DNA of 64,000 bases from the NCBI GenBank assembly GCA_021521415.1, contig JAIQDT010004235.1, positions 186,001 through 250,000 of the forward strand, in the 5' to 3' direction. Made by a program: the position numbers and the translations under genes. This DNA comes from Bidens hawaiensis (taxonomy: Eukaryota > Streptophyta > Magnoliopsida > Asterales > Asteraceae). The notes beneath the pieces were generated by a model. The model saw only the letters and a program-made list of their open reading frames with translations. It made no database searches and had not been told where the DNA came from. Within the stretch, counting starts at the first letter, position 1. The number at the start of each line of letters is the position of its first letter. Shown piece by piece: positions 45,083 to 55,211 of the stretch.

Positions 45083-48000
45083 TTCCTTTCGCGAGGGGGT
45101 CTTATTAGGGTATTTTGTAATGCACAAGATGTCCTCACCAGAAATGAAGAACCGGCTACTCAAGACACAGCCAAAAAGCTATCATGTGTGATGAAGTTTG
45201 GTGGATCATCTGTGGCGTCTGCTGAAAGGATGAAACAAGTGGCTCACTTGATTCTCACTTTCCCACAACAGCCTCCTGTCATTGTCTTATCTGCCATGGG
45301 CAACACCACAAACAAGCTTTTACTGGTTTCTATTATTATTATTCCTATATTTATTTTTATCTTTTATTATATTTGGTTGAATTCACTTCAGGCTGGAGAG
45401 AAGGCTGCAACTTGTCTTTCTCTTGTCTCTGAAATTGAAGAATTGACCTTTGTCAAAGACCTCCATTATAGGTCGGTCACTTGATTATCCGTTTTAATTA
45501 CCTCATTTCAACTTCTTACACATTACTTTACTGACGGATTTTGCATTCTCAGGACGGTGGATGAGCTTGGATTAGAGACAACACTCATTACACGTACATC
45601 TCTTAATTATGTTATATTCTTTGTAACATCAATCAACTGCTATCTTATTTACGTTGATCAAATGCCCGTTGTAGGAGTCTTCAACAAATCGAATTTTGTA
45701 ATTTTGAACATGGATTCGAATTCGAAATTAATTCAACAAATTCCATTCGAATTTAAAATTCAATTCGATTTGAGAATGTGATTCGAGTTCAGTAAAAAAA
45801 ATAAAGAAAAGCAAACTATTTTGATTCCAATATCAAAACCACCACAAAGTTGACTTCTTTGAACAACAAAAAATACAAGTCTGTATAAACAAAGAAATCA
45901 TATCCTATTATCCTAAATATTTAAATGGGTAACGTCTAATTACATGAATTAATAACCAAAATGATACACTTTCATTTTTTAGCATTTAGAACTTAAAAAG
46001 ACTTTTGTAGTTTTTCTTTTTATAAATATGAATAACTGTAATAAAAATATTCTATAATTTGAATTCAAATTTAAAATCATAAATTTGTATCCCGTTTGAA
46101 TTTCGATTACTTAATCGAATTCAAGTGATTGAAAACTGAATTCGAACCTTCAAATTTGAATGCGAGTCGAGTCAAATTTCGAGTTCCATGTCCAATTCGA
46201 ATGTTGAACACACCTAGCCTGTTGTGCTAATATATTTAGTAACTTTTATCTTACATTTGTCTTTCTTGCAGAACACTTGGAAAAACTAGAGCGGTTACTT
46301 AACGGGATTTCTGTACTGAAGGAATTCACACTGCGTGCCAAAGATTACCTAGTCTCATTTGGGGAGTGCATGTCCACAAGGATTTTTGCTGCATATTTGA
46401 ATAACATCGGTGTCAAAGCACGCCAAGTATGTGGTTAATTTGCACTATTTTCTAATTTCTAATTTGAAATGCATTCTGGAATATGGTTCATATTTATGGA
46501 ACAAGCATCTGGATCTGACTTTGTGTTTTTGTGGCAGTACGATGCATTCAAAATGGGTATCATAACAACAGATGAGTTTACTAATGCAGATATATTGGAA
46601 GCAACTTATCCAGCTGTAGCAAAGAGACTAAATGGTGACTGGATTACGGATCCTGCAATCCCTATTGTTACTGGCTTCCTTGGAAAGGTCTTCTATATAC
46701 ATACATAGTCTACGCTTGTTTCTGTCATCAACTTCCTGAAAATAGTTTTCTTCTTTAATATCCATTTGTTGTTAATTTCATAAATTGTTCATAGGGTTGG
46801 AGAACTTGTGCTGTGACTACACTGGGCCGAGGTGGTAGCGATTTGACTGCCACCACCATTGGTAAAGCACTTGGGTTGAGGGAAATTCAGGTTAGTGAAC
46901 AACCCAAATTTAGATATTAATGAAAAATATGTGAAGTTGTTGAATTGGATCTTTAATTTTGTGCGCTTTTATCTTGTAATTACACGCTAGAAGTGCTCTA
47001 TAGAATCATCATACAGCCCTTTTTATTATTATTACAGCAGATTATATGATTCCAATAATTTTTTGAAATCACATAATTGCTTACAAACTGCACATCCAAA
47101 CACCCCATTACAAATTTCATATGATTTGGCAAAAAAGTACTTAATGCATTCATTACAGGTATGGAAAGATGTGGATGGTGTCTTGACATGTGACCCCAAT
47201 ATTTACTCGGGTGCTGAACCTGTCCCATATTTAACATTTGATGAGGCAGCTGAACTTGCATATTTTGGTGCTCAGGTATTGCTCAACTTGCATAGTTAGA
47301 GGTGGCAATCGTCATCCATGTACTCTTAAATCGTTCAGCAGCCATCCAAAAGTCATTTTTAATCCACTCAACAACCTAGTAAATCGCTTTATTCCAAAAA
47401 TTAGTTTGTTACTGTAACAATATACCTGTTGTAGTTAAATTAAACACTATGTAGAAACTTACAAATGAAACAAAAGGTTCTTTCGGGACAAACTGACTTG
47501 TACAAAAAATCAATTGTTTTGACCCACCCACCATTTTGATTTATTGACACCTCTGTACAACTAAACAAATTATGATGTGATCATTTTTTTTATGCTCTTT
47601 CAATAGGTCCTACATCCACAGTCGATGAGGCCCGCAAGAGAAGGCGATATACCTGTTAGGGTCAAAAACTCTTATAACCCTGACGCTCCAGGCACCTTGA
47701 TAACTAAATCAAGTGATATGAGTAAGGTAAGTAACACTATACTCTTGATAAAAGATTGTAAAACCTAGGTGCTAGTTAGAATTCAGAACGTTTTAATAAG
47801 ACTAATATTATGTCTATTTATCTCATTTTCAGGCAGTACTAACCAGCATTGTTCTGAAACGCAATGTCACCATGTTAGACATTGTTAGCACCCGTATGTT
47901 GGGTCAATACGGAATTCTTGCTAAGGTAAAAAAAGTCATAATTAACGTCTACTCTTTTTGGTTGCCCCCACAGTTTTTAAATCTGCAATGGGTACATGAT

Positions 48001-48563
48001 TCAGGTTTTTTCAATTTTTGAGGATTTGGGTATATCCGTGGATGTTGTAGCTACGAGTGAAGTTAGCATTTCTTTAACTTTAGATCCTTCAAAGCTTTGG
48101 AGTAGGGAGTTGATTCAGCAGGCAAGCGTATGATACCATTCCCAATCTGATTAAGTGATTACATATATAGTTCAGTTTGGTGTGAAACGTTTGAATGTTT
48201 GTGCAGGAACTTGATCATGTTGTAGAAGAACTTGAAAAAATCGCCATAGTGAATCTCCTTCAACACAGATCGATTATTTCACTGATTGGGAATGTTCAGA
48301 GGTCGTCAGTTGTACTAGAGAAGGTATGCCTTATTTTGAATCTTGCACCAATTGACTTGGTGGTTTCTGGAACTGAGCACTTTGTATGATTTTGATAATA
48401 GGCATTCCAAGTTCTTCGTGTGAATGGAGTGAATGTTCAGATGATATCCCAAGGAGCATCAAAAGTGAATATATCACTCATAGTAAATGACAACGAGGCA
48501 GAAAGATGTGTGAAAGCTCTGCATTCGGCATTCTTTGAAAGTGATGCGTCCGACGCCAATTGA
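45083..48563 (+). CDS. AK: Aspartate kinase, monofunctional, multi-exon (5' end unresolved)
   Basis: Phosphorylates L-aspartate with ATP, the first step to lysine, threonine, methionine and isoleucine, in plastids; plant monofunctional forms are inhibited by lysine, often with S-adenosylmethionine. Exons by splice signal and phase: 45083-45325, 45392-45471, 45553-45593, 46272-46426, 46538-46687, 46795-46890, 47159-47275, 47607-47726, 47833-47925, 48005-48121, 48207-48323, 48402-48563. All join in frame without stops, about 496 codons. Motifs: [84 protein letters not shown], then ACT-domain segments ([49 protein letters not shown]). No homoserine dehydrogenase part follows. No transit peptide or in-frame ATG precedes 45191; an in-frame TAA lies at 45044, so the true start is in an upstream exon or lost. 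Confidence 0.93.
45326..45391 (+). other. Aspartate kinase intron 1, 66 nt, open in frame
   Basis: GT...AG intron of 66 nt, a multiple of three and free of stops, so retention would insert 22 hydrophobic residues ([15 protein letters not shown]...) after the KLLL segment. Homology of the flanks (KLLL then AGEKA) shows it is an intron. Confidence 0.88.
45672..46216. mobile_element. hAT-type MITE in aspartate kinase intron 3, 545 bp
   Basis: Left end taggagtcttcaac, right end in reverse complement taggtgtgttcaac: plant hAT termini. The flanking 8-mers gcccgttg (45664-45671) and gcctgttg (46217-46224) differ at one base, matching the 8-bp duplication of hAT insertions. The interior is rich in aattcgaatt-type motifs and non-coding. 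It accounts for most of the 678-nt intron (45594-46271) and leaves the splice sites intact. Confidence 0.85.
48122..48206 (+). other. Aspartate kinase intron 10 with GC donor
   Basis: Exon 10 ends IQQ with CAG, followed by gcaagc, and exon 11 begins after tttgtgcag with GAACTTGATCATG. Homology demands this junction, so the intron is GC-AG, a minor class that usually has an otherwise strong donor as here. Confidence 0.85.
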
Positions 48564-48579
48564 TTCATTCATTCGTAAC

Positions 48580-48585
48580 AATAAA
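48580..48585 (+). terminator. Possible poly(A) near-upstream element of aspartate kinase
   Basis: AATAAA 17 bases after the stop codon, followed by a T-rich stretch. Plant signals are loose, so this is a weak call. Confidence 0.3.
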
Positions 48586-49648
48586 TTAGCAATGCAGATT
48601 GTTTTTTTGCTTAGATTTAAACCACCTGTTTTGAACTTATTATAATCACTATTGATGTATTAGGAATAATTGGTATGCAATTTTATGGGATTATCCCTCT
48701 TTCCTTTTCAAGTAGGTATATGATGCATTATGAGAAAAAAGCTCAACGAGTGTGGCAGGCTTTAAGTTACAAATTCACATCTATATTTTCAACGTTCTTT
48801 AATGATATATAATCTCTTGGTGTAAATAAGCCAAGCCCGAGCTTGAGCTTGGCTCATATAACTCAAAAGAGCTCGAGCTTGACTCGTTCAACCCATGCTT
48901 TTTGGACAGATTGCACTTTTGTCGTTAAACGTGCTTTTAAGGTATAAACAAATCGGTAAAAGTAACCAAAGGTGTAACTGAGAGTCCAGGTTTTACTCTC
49001 CAAGTGTTCTCAATAAAAAGATTTGACCTTGTGTTTGTCCCTGATAAAAAAAAAAGGATCGCGTTTGTGAGTGTCCTTTTTAAAAAGTTAGTGTCCTTAA
49101 TATAAAATCAGGCATGCACAATTACACAAAAATTGCTCTTGTATTATATGTTAAGTAACCAAAAGGGTTTGTAGATATGTTGAAGGATTGAAACCAAGCA
49201 AGGACAAAATGGATTGACTTACATAAAGTCAAACTGTGGTGTTACTTCACAATATATATAGGATTATGACACACAACAAATGGTGATCATGTAACAACTG
49301 ACTTGATGGAAGCATGTAACAAACACTGAATCTAAGATTTAGCTCTTTTAAGTACCGAAAACATCATAACAGCCAAACTGTTAACTTACACTCAATTCGT
49401 TGCTTATATGATTAAAACATAATTTCAATCTTCTTTTTTGGTTTGATAAGTAGTATGAGGAAGTGATGATTGTGGGTGCGGAAAGAGCAACTTCAATCTA
49501 GAGGCATCAACACCGTTCGTTCAAGTAGTATCTAATTAACCATTTGGCTCTTATAAACCCACGACGGCCGTAGAGTGCAAGAGCTCCTTTATCTATAACT
49601 TATGCTTCCAATGTAACCTTCAAATATACCAATGCAATAGAGGTTGGA

Positions 49649-49649
<1 letters not shown>

Positions 49650-49705
<56 letters not shown>
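49650..49705. repeat. (TAA)n microsatellite
   Basis: About 18 uninterrupted TAA units. Confidence 0.95.
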
Positions 49706-49706
<1 letters not shown>

Positions 49707-50534
49707 TCTTTGCATCTAGAATCATTAAAGAAGAGATTAATATAATATAATATAGTACAATACATGTTGATAACTTGATTTCATCATGACTTTAATGGGT
49801 CTGGTAACAATTTCAGTAACTGCAATGCAATGAATACCAGTTCGGTAACAAGTTCACTCTTGTAGCTCACGTATTATATCTCCGATCCATCTAATGTCTC
49901 CGGCGCCAGTCTACTTGTCTCCATTGTTTTGCCGTGGCAGGCAAGGACTTCACAAAAGAGGCACCTTAAAAATCAGTCGAGCTGAACTCAACTTTGTCTG
50001 GGGGCTCAGCTCGTTTTGACTTACCAGGGATCGAGCTGAGTTTGGCTCGTGATTTGTTTTTCAAGCTCAAGCTCAACTAAGTTATTATTTAATAATTAAC
50101 TAATGCATTATTAACTATTTTTGTATATTTTGAAAAAAAAGGCACCTTAAAATAAGCCCAAGTTCGGCTGTGCGGTGTGAAACTGAGACATAAAAGTTCA
50201 AAAGAGGTAAAACCTAATAATGCACAAGGCTCGTTAAGGCTCGATGGACCTAAACGAGCTTCACATCAAAGGCTCAAGCTCGGGCTTGATAATCAAACAA
50301 ACTTTATTTGAGACTCGGGTCACTAGTAACTTATTTGAAAAAAGAACATATATTATTAGTATCACAATCAAATTCATGGGACTTTATTCTCACAATTTGT
50401 TGATGCTATATAGCAAGGATTCTAGTTTCTAGAGCCACATTTACCACATTGAGTTGAGGAAGTGTTATGTTATTGATTTACCGTTAGATATTTTTGTTAC
50501 TTTAAGGCTTAGGATCCTCCCACACCACTTGAAA

Positions 50535-51383
50535 TCCTCACACACCATTTTTTTTCCTATACGGCAAGTATAGGGCTATACGGTTGTATAGCACCTGAAT
50601 CGTGTCAATTTGTGTCTGATGTTGTCGGTCATCGTTTATAGTGCCTCGTATAGCCCTATATGGGTCGTATAAGCCTATACGGGTCGTATAGGCCTACACG
50701 GGCCGTATAGACAATTTTTTTGATATTCTTTTTTGATGACTATATATGCGATTTATGACTTTAACATCATATGTAGCATTCATCGTATAGACAATTTTTT
50801 TGATGACTATATATTTAATATATGTGATTTATGACTTTTAACATCATACGTAGCCATCATCCAGATATATTATTTGACTTGCACCATATTTTGTTTCTAT
50901 CAATTTTAGCCGTTCTCTTTTTCGACTCTTTCATGTGTTGTTTCACTTATATAGAATTATGTTTTATATTGAAAAGTTGAATGATATGATATTTTAAAAT
51001 AAAATAAATTGTCTATTAATATTTACATAACACGACGGGCTAAGTAATTTGTAGTTGTACCCTAAAAAAATTCGTTTAAGATCATATTATTTTACACTTT
51101 ATAATAGTCCATACATAATAGTCTATACGGGCCGTATAGCAATACGGCTCGTATAGGCGTTTTCTGGTAGCGATTAACAGTGGTCAAAAGGCAGTCTGAA
51201 TTTTTCTGCAAATGATTCATATACGGTCGTATAGCCCTCTACGAGCATATAGGTTTTATGGTTTGTCAGGGAGCATTACGAGCCATTTAATGCCTATACG
51301 GCTCGTATAGTTCTATACGGTCATATAGGCTACAAAAAGCTGATTTTTTCCCTGGCGTGATGGTGGTGTATGAGGATTATATC
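50535..51383. mobile_element. Non-autonomous transposon with ctatacggnccgtatag palindromes
   Basis: About 850 bp. Ends atcctcacacaccat and, in reverse complement, atcctcatacaccac form imperfect inverted termini. Inside, two clusters (50560-50715 and 51120-51330) of at least eight ctatacgggccgtatag/tatacggctcgtatag palindromes flank an AT-rich middle. Clustered subterminal palindromes recall CACTA-type transposons, where they bind transposase, but no CACTA terminus is seen. No coding content. Confidence 0.5.
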
Positions 51384-52185
51384 CCTACTTTAATCAAAGT
51401 TATTTCAGTTTGAAGCTGGGGGCTTCTTGCACAACAGCTCAAAGAAAAGAAGCTATTGGTTTTGCAATTGATAATACAGTTGTGAAGAATATCAAGATTC
51501 AATTAGATTCTGAAATTACTTTAGTTACAACCAACTACAAATTTATGAATGTCTTAGTGGGACATACATGTATTTTTCTTTCTTGCACTCTGATCATCTA
51601 TGTATTTACTTGTTGTGCCCTAATACCGACGACCACCTGAGGTTGATAACAGTTCTTTACTGGCCTTCTTTCCTTTTTCACTGAGTCGCTTGCCTTGTTA
51701 ACCCGCAGACATAAAATGATAAAAATAAATGAGACCATCTAATACCCAATATGCATGGTTTTGATAAAAAGACAACATGATTACCAGCTGAAACACTACT
51801 TGAGAACAGTGGTCTATCCTCCATTGTTGGAGGGCTTGATGATGATGAACTTACCAAAGCTTCAAATCAAAATGCATCAGAACAGGAATAATAATATTAG
51901 TATCTTACCTTCAAAGTCATCCAAGGAGTATGCAGGTAAATAAATAATCATAGGATGATTGTGTGTTGTCTACTACTGCCACGTAATGTGAAGCAGCAGC
52001 AACAGCAGCTTCTGCTTTGATTTTTTCTGTGTGCTTCTTAAATCAAGTAAAAGCGTGATAAGCGTTATGCTAAAAGGTAATCGATAAACCCGAATTCTAT
52101 GGAAATACCTAAGACTAAAGTATAGGTTTCTTAGGTCGTTTTGGAGGATATCAAGATCAACTATTGGGTGACTCAAATTGAGATA
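51384..52185. other. Intergenic with possible captured exon
   Basis: 51789-51890 on the plus strand reads AETLLENSGLSSIVGGLDDD then ELTKASNQNASEQE after an AG that could be a splice acceptor: an acidic, protein-like stretch without an identified family. Surroundings are stop-rich. It could be a fragment of a host gene, or chance. Confidence 0.25.
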
Positions 52186-52869
52186 TGTGGGGGTAAGGTA
52201 CCAAACACACTATACAAATAATAAGTCAAAGGGAGAAACCCTCTGAAAGAGTATCATCCGCGAAGTAACATAGGTCCCATGCGGAGGAAATACTTGTAGC
52301 AATGAGAAATAATAAAGCACAGCGGAAATCTCACCATAGACAGACACGTGGCAGAAAACCATTGCTTAATAACTCTGGCAATCGTATGGACGCATGATGG
52401 ACCAATAGGAATGGGCAGGCGTAGTACTTGCACAGAAAAAAAGAATATAATACGCTAGACTGTCCAACCAATCAGAAGGGAGTATCATGCTCAGCCATGA
52501 GAATGGAAGCTTCCACTGAGTGGGACAGCTGGCCAAACCATTCTCCACCCTTCGGCTATAAATACATAATGAAGTCTAACAGTAAAAGGATTCCTCACTC
52601 TCTGAATTATCAAGATATATTCATATCACTTACCATACTGATTCTCACGCCAGAGGGTGGTTATGAGAAGACCCCCCCTATTCCCCTTCTCATAACGAGC
52701 TCACGGTGTTCAGTTTTGCAGGTTAGGTCATCTGTTAGAACTCGCAACTGTCCGTATTAATACATTGGTAAATATTAAGTTGAACCTCTAAAGGTTAGTT
52801 TATATATTAATCCATTCTCGGGTGAGATATTAGGTTTACCCCTATCGGGTTGGACTTAGTGTTTCTTCA
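52186..52869 (+). repeat. Tat-type 5' LTR, 684 bp
   Basis: Start tgtgggggtaagg is tentative; the end tgtttcttca is firm because a primer site follows. TATA box tataaatacataatg near 52557. Shares ttctcacgccagagggtggt and acggtgttcagttttgcagg with the solo LTR 41072-42051. Confidence 0.65.
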
Positions 52870-52881
52870 TTGGCGTCATCC
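52870..52881 (+). other. Tat-type primer binding site, degenerate
   Basis: ttggcgtcatcc, comparable to the TTGGCGCCGTC site of Tat/Ogre elements, with two differences. Confidence 0.55.
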
Positions 52882-52918
52882 ATATCGGCTAGAACTGAAA
52901 AATCAGTAATCAAGCATT

Positions 52919-54130
52919 ATGAGTTCCGGCAGACCTCCCCCAACGACACCCCAATCTTCCAACCATGTAGGACCCAACTTAGATGGCCCCTCGGAAGGAA
53001 GCTTGAGGCAAAGAGAAGATTATATCGAGATCGAACGTCCTCAACAAGACACATCGTTCCATTTCGCGGAAGCCCGTTTTGGTGGCCAGAAAAGTCCCTT
53101 CATAACATAAGACAAGGAAGAAGACCAAGTAATGTGGCTAAAGAAGGAACAAGAAAGAACAACAGAAAATTCGAGAGGAAGTTGGAACAACAAGAGAGAA
53201 GACAGGAAAAGGAAATCACCCCGCGAGCCATTGCCTTTTCAGGAGATGACACGGAGTTATCGGATGATGAGAGACACCCTCGTCGCTGCGAAAACGAAAG
53301 GCAAGGAAGCCACAGAGACTAGCAAAACGACAAGGAAGAAGCCAATAAAGGTCTCCTAACTTAATTCGAGTGGCTAAGTCAAGGAACAAAAGAGGGAAAA
53401 GCCTGGAACCAAAAAGCGGAAGTGATGGAGAAAGTCATGGGGCCGAGAGACCAAGCGCGGGAGGAAAAATATTTGAACTATTATCCCGAAGCGGACGCGA
53501 ATTTCTCTAAACCTTACAAGCCAAAAGCTTTCGCGGAAAGATCTAAGTTCATACAAAAGATATCAAAAGCTCCACTACCTTCCAACTCAAAACTACCATC
53601 CGCAGTAGGAAAATATGATTGGATGACCGACCCAAGTGACCATTTACAAAGTTTCGTATAAGCCTGAGGAGTGGCAGTTTGGACATTGCCCGTATGGTGC
53701 CATATGTATGCCCTCACCCTCCACTACGCAGCTAGGAAATGGTTCGAGATACTCCCGGAAGGTCAGATCACGAGCTTTGAAAACTTGGTAGCAAAATTTT
53801 CTATACACTTTAGTCAGCAGCGTAGGCATACCCGCAATCCCGCCAATATACTGATGGTGTTCCGCTGTGACAATGAATCCATTGAAGATTTCATCACGCG
53901 GTATAAAACAAAGGCCTCAAAATAGGAGGAGTAAACGAAGACATGATGAGAGTCGGCTTCCGCCAAGGAGTGTGGAACAACGACCTCATCCGGTGCTTGT
54001 CAGGAAGAGATGGCATGCCAAAGTCATGAAACGAACTCATGAGAGCAGCAAAAGTGTACGCTAACACCGAGACATCCTGATCTTGAGCCGCCAACAACTC
54101 TGCAATTATTATATCCCACTCCTCCACCTC
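52919..54130 (+). pseudogene. Tat-type Gag, broken
   Basis: Starts MSSGRPPPTTPQSSNHVG at 52919. After an Arg/Lys/Glu-rich region with stops and frame changes, the capsid appears at 53560-53925: APLPSNSKLPSAVGKYDWM, DPSDHLQSFV, then (after two stops) TLPVWCHMYALTLHYAARKW, FEILPEGQITSFENLVAKF and IHFSQQRRHTRNPANI, the hallmark pattern of Tat/Ogre Gag. It ends in stops around 53925, with a trace of the downstream MPK..-type motif near 54010. Non-functional. Confidence 0.8.
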
Positions 54131-54200
54131 TAGCATCTATCCCGAAAACCACAAAAGTCCTGGCCGCAAGGACCACTGCAGACCACCATCGGGAAAATAT

Positions 54201-54519
54201 CAGTGTTGTTTTTGTATCACATTATAAAATATAAATAATTTTTAAATACTTATAATTGGAAAACTATCAACATACGGTTTGTACTCTTTGCTATAGGGTT
54301 CGTATAGCTAAGTAACTTTATATTGATTTGTTGGTGGATTGATGGGTCGATTTGTTGGTGAAATGCAAGAAGATTCTTTTGAAAAAGATAACATCACACG
54401 GATATATGGTACATATAGCAGTTACCATACATTTCATATTATTTTCTATATGGTTCGTATAGGCAAGTACATTATTACAGATAGATTTAGTTGAAACTAA
54501 CATTTTCTTTATTTGAATT
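54201..54519. other. Non-coding, with gttcgtatag motifs
   Basis: Two copies of ggttcgtatag within ctata-rich context (near 54300 and 54455) resemble the palindromes of 50535-51383. No gene. Confidence 0.35.
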
Positions 54520-55208
54520 CTTAATAAGTTAAATCTTCATATGTTGGAGGTCGTGCTACTGATTCTTTATACGCTTGTTGACGTGTTTTGGAAAGAGTCT
54601 CCCATGCGGCTGCATCACTTGTTCTAGAGAATGTCCAAAGGTTGTTTGTAATTGTCATTGGATGGTCTTCTTGACTTTCTACCATGTAGACGTGAATGTC
54701 ATCCACAAGCGCAATTTTTATGATTTTATGTTGCCTGAACTAGTTTGGACCTCTCCACATCGAGAAACAGGTTGAACTGCCATCATAGCTATTTGATAAG
54801 AAATGAACAGTTACACCAATTTGTTGGCAATCAACCCCGTTTCTGGCATATGCATCTAGTGTTTTCGGGGTGCAAAACCACTTCCAAACCAATTTAAGGA
54901 CTCATATATAGTATCGTAATCGCCTGCAAAATGATAAGTGTACTAGTTTTTAAACTTTGTTATCTCTTCAATAAGTAGTTCCCGTATCATTTTCCATTTA
55001 TCTTCACCATACCCCAAAGTAGTAGCAATCGCCCAAAGTCCACAGTTTCCATCACCCAAAACGTTATCCATGTGTGTAACATACCTACAAAAGAATTCAG
55101 GAATATTACGAAGACATTCGTATTTATCTTGCAACATTTGATATGAAACACTGTTTTGGGTGAAGTCGATGAAGTCGTTGTCAGGTACACTTGCATGGTT
55201 GTAGGTGC
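54520..55208 (-). pseudogene. OTU-domain protein remnant
   Basis: Two exon-like pieces on the minus strand. The first (55208 to 54943) carries NVLGDGNCGLWAIATTLGYG and then DKWKMIRELLIEEI: the Asp-Gly-Asn-Cys active-site motif and following helix of OTU cysteine proteases. The second (about 54922 to 54521) reads SLNWF..TPKTLDAYARNGV, VDDIHVYMVESQED and RTSDAAAWETLSKTRQQAY with one internal stop. OTU domains of this style occur in plant transposon-encoded proteins (Mutator-like) as well as host deubiquitinases. Its N-terminus is cut by E4 at 55212. Non-functional here. Confidence 0.6.
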
Positions 55209-55211
55209 TAT

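Larger units (their letters stand above)
48564..50534. other. Intergenic downstream of aspartate kinase
   Basis: Contains three blocks of gagcttgagctt/gctcgagc motifs (48820-48905, 49975-50075, 50215-50300), characteristic of decayed plant MITEs, and a (TAA)n microsatellite. No gene supported. Confidence 0.4.
52186..54200 (+). mobile_element. Tat-type gypsy element, LTR plus gag only
   Basis: LTR (52186-52869), a primer site directly after it, and a broken gag to about 54130. No polymerase follows before the OTU remnant. It is a truncated copy. Confidence 0.72.

Noticed and set aside
46998..47261. Minus-strand open frame
   Set aside because: It is the antisense of aspartate kinase exon 7 and the adjoining intron.
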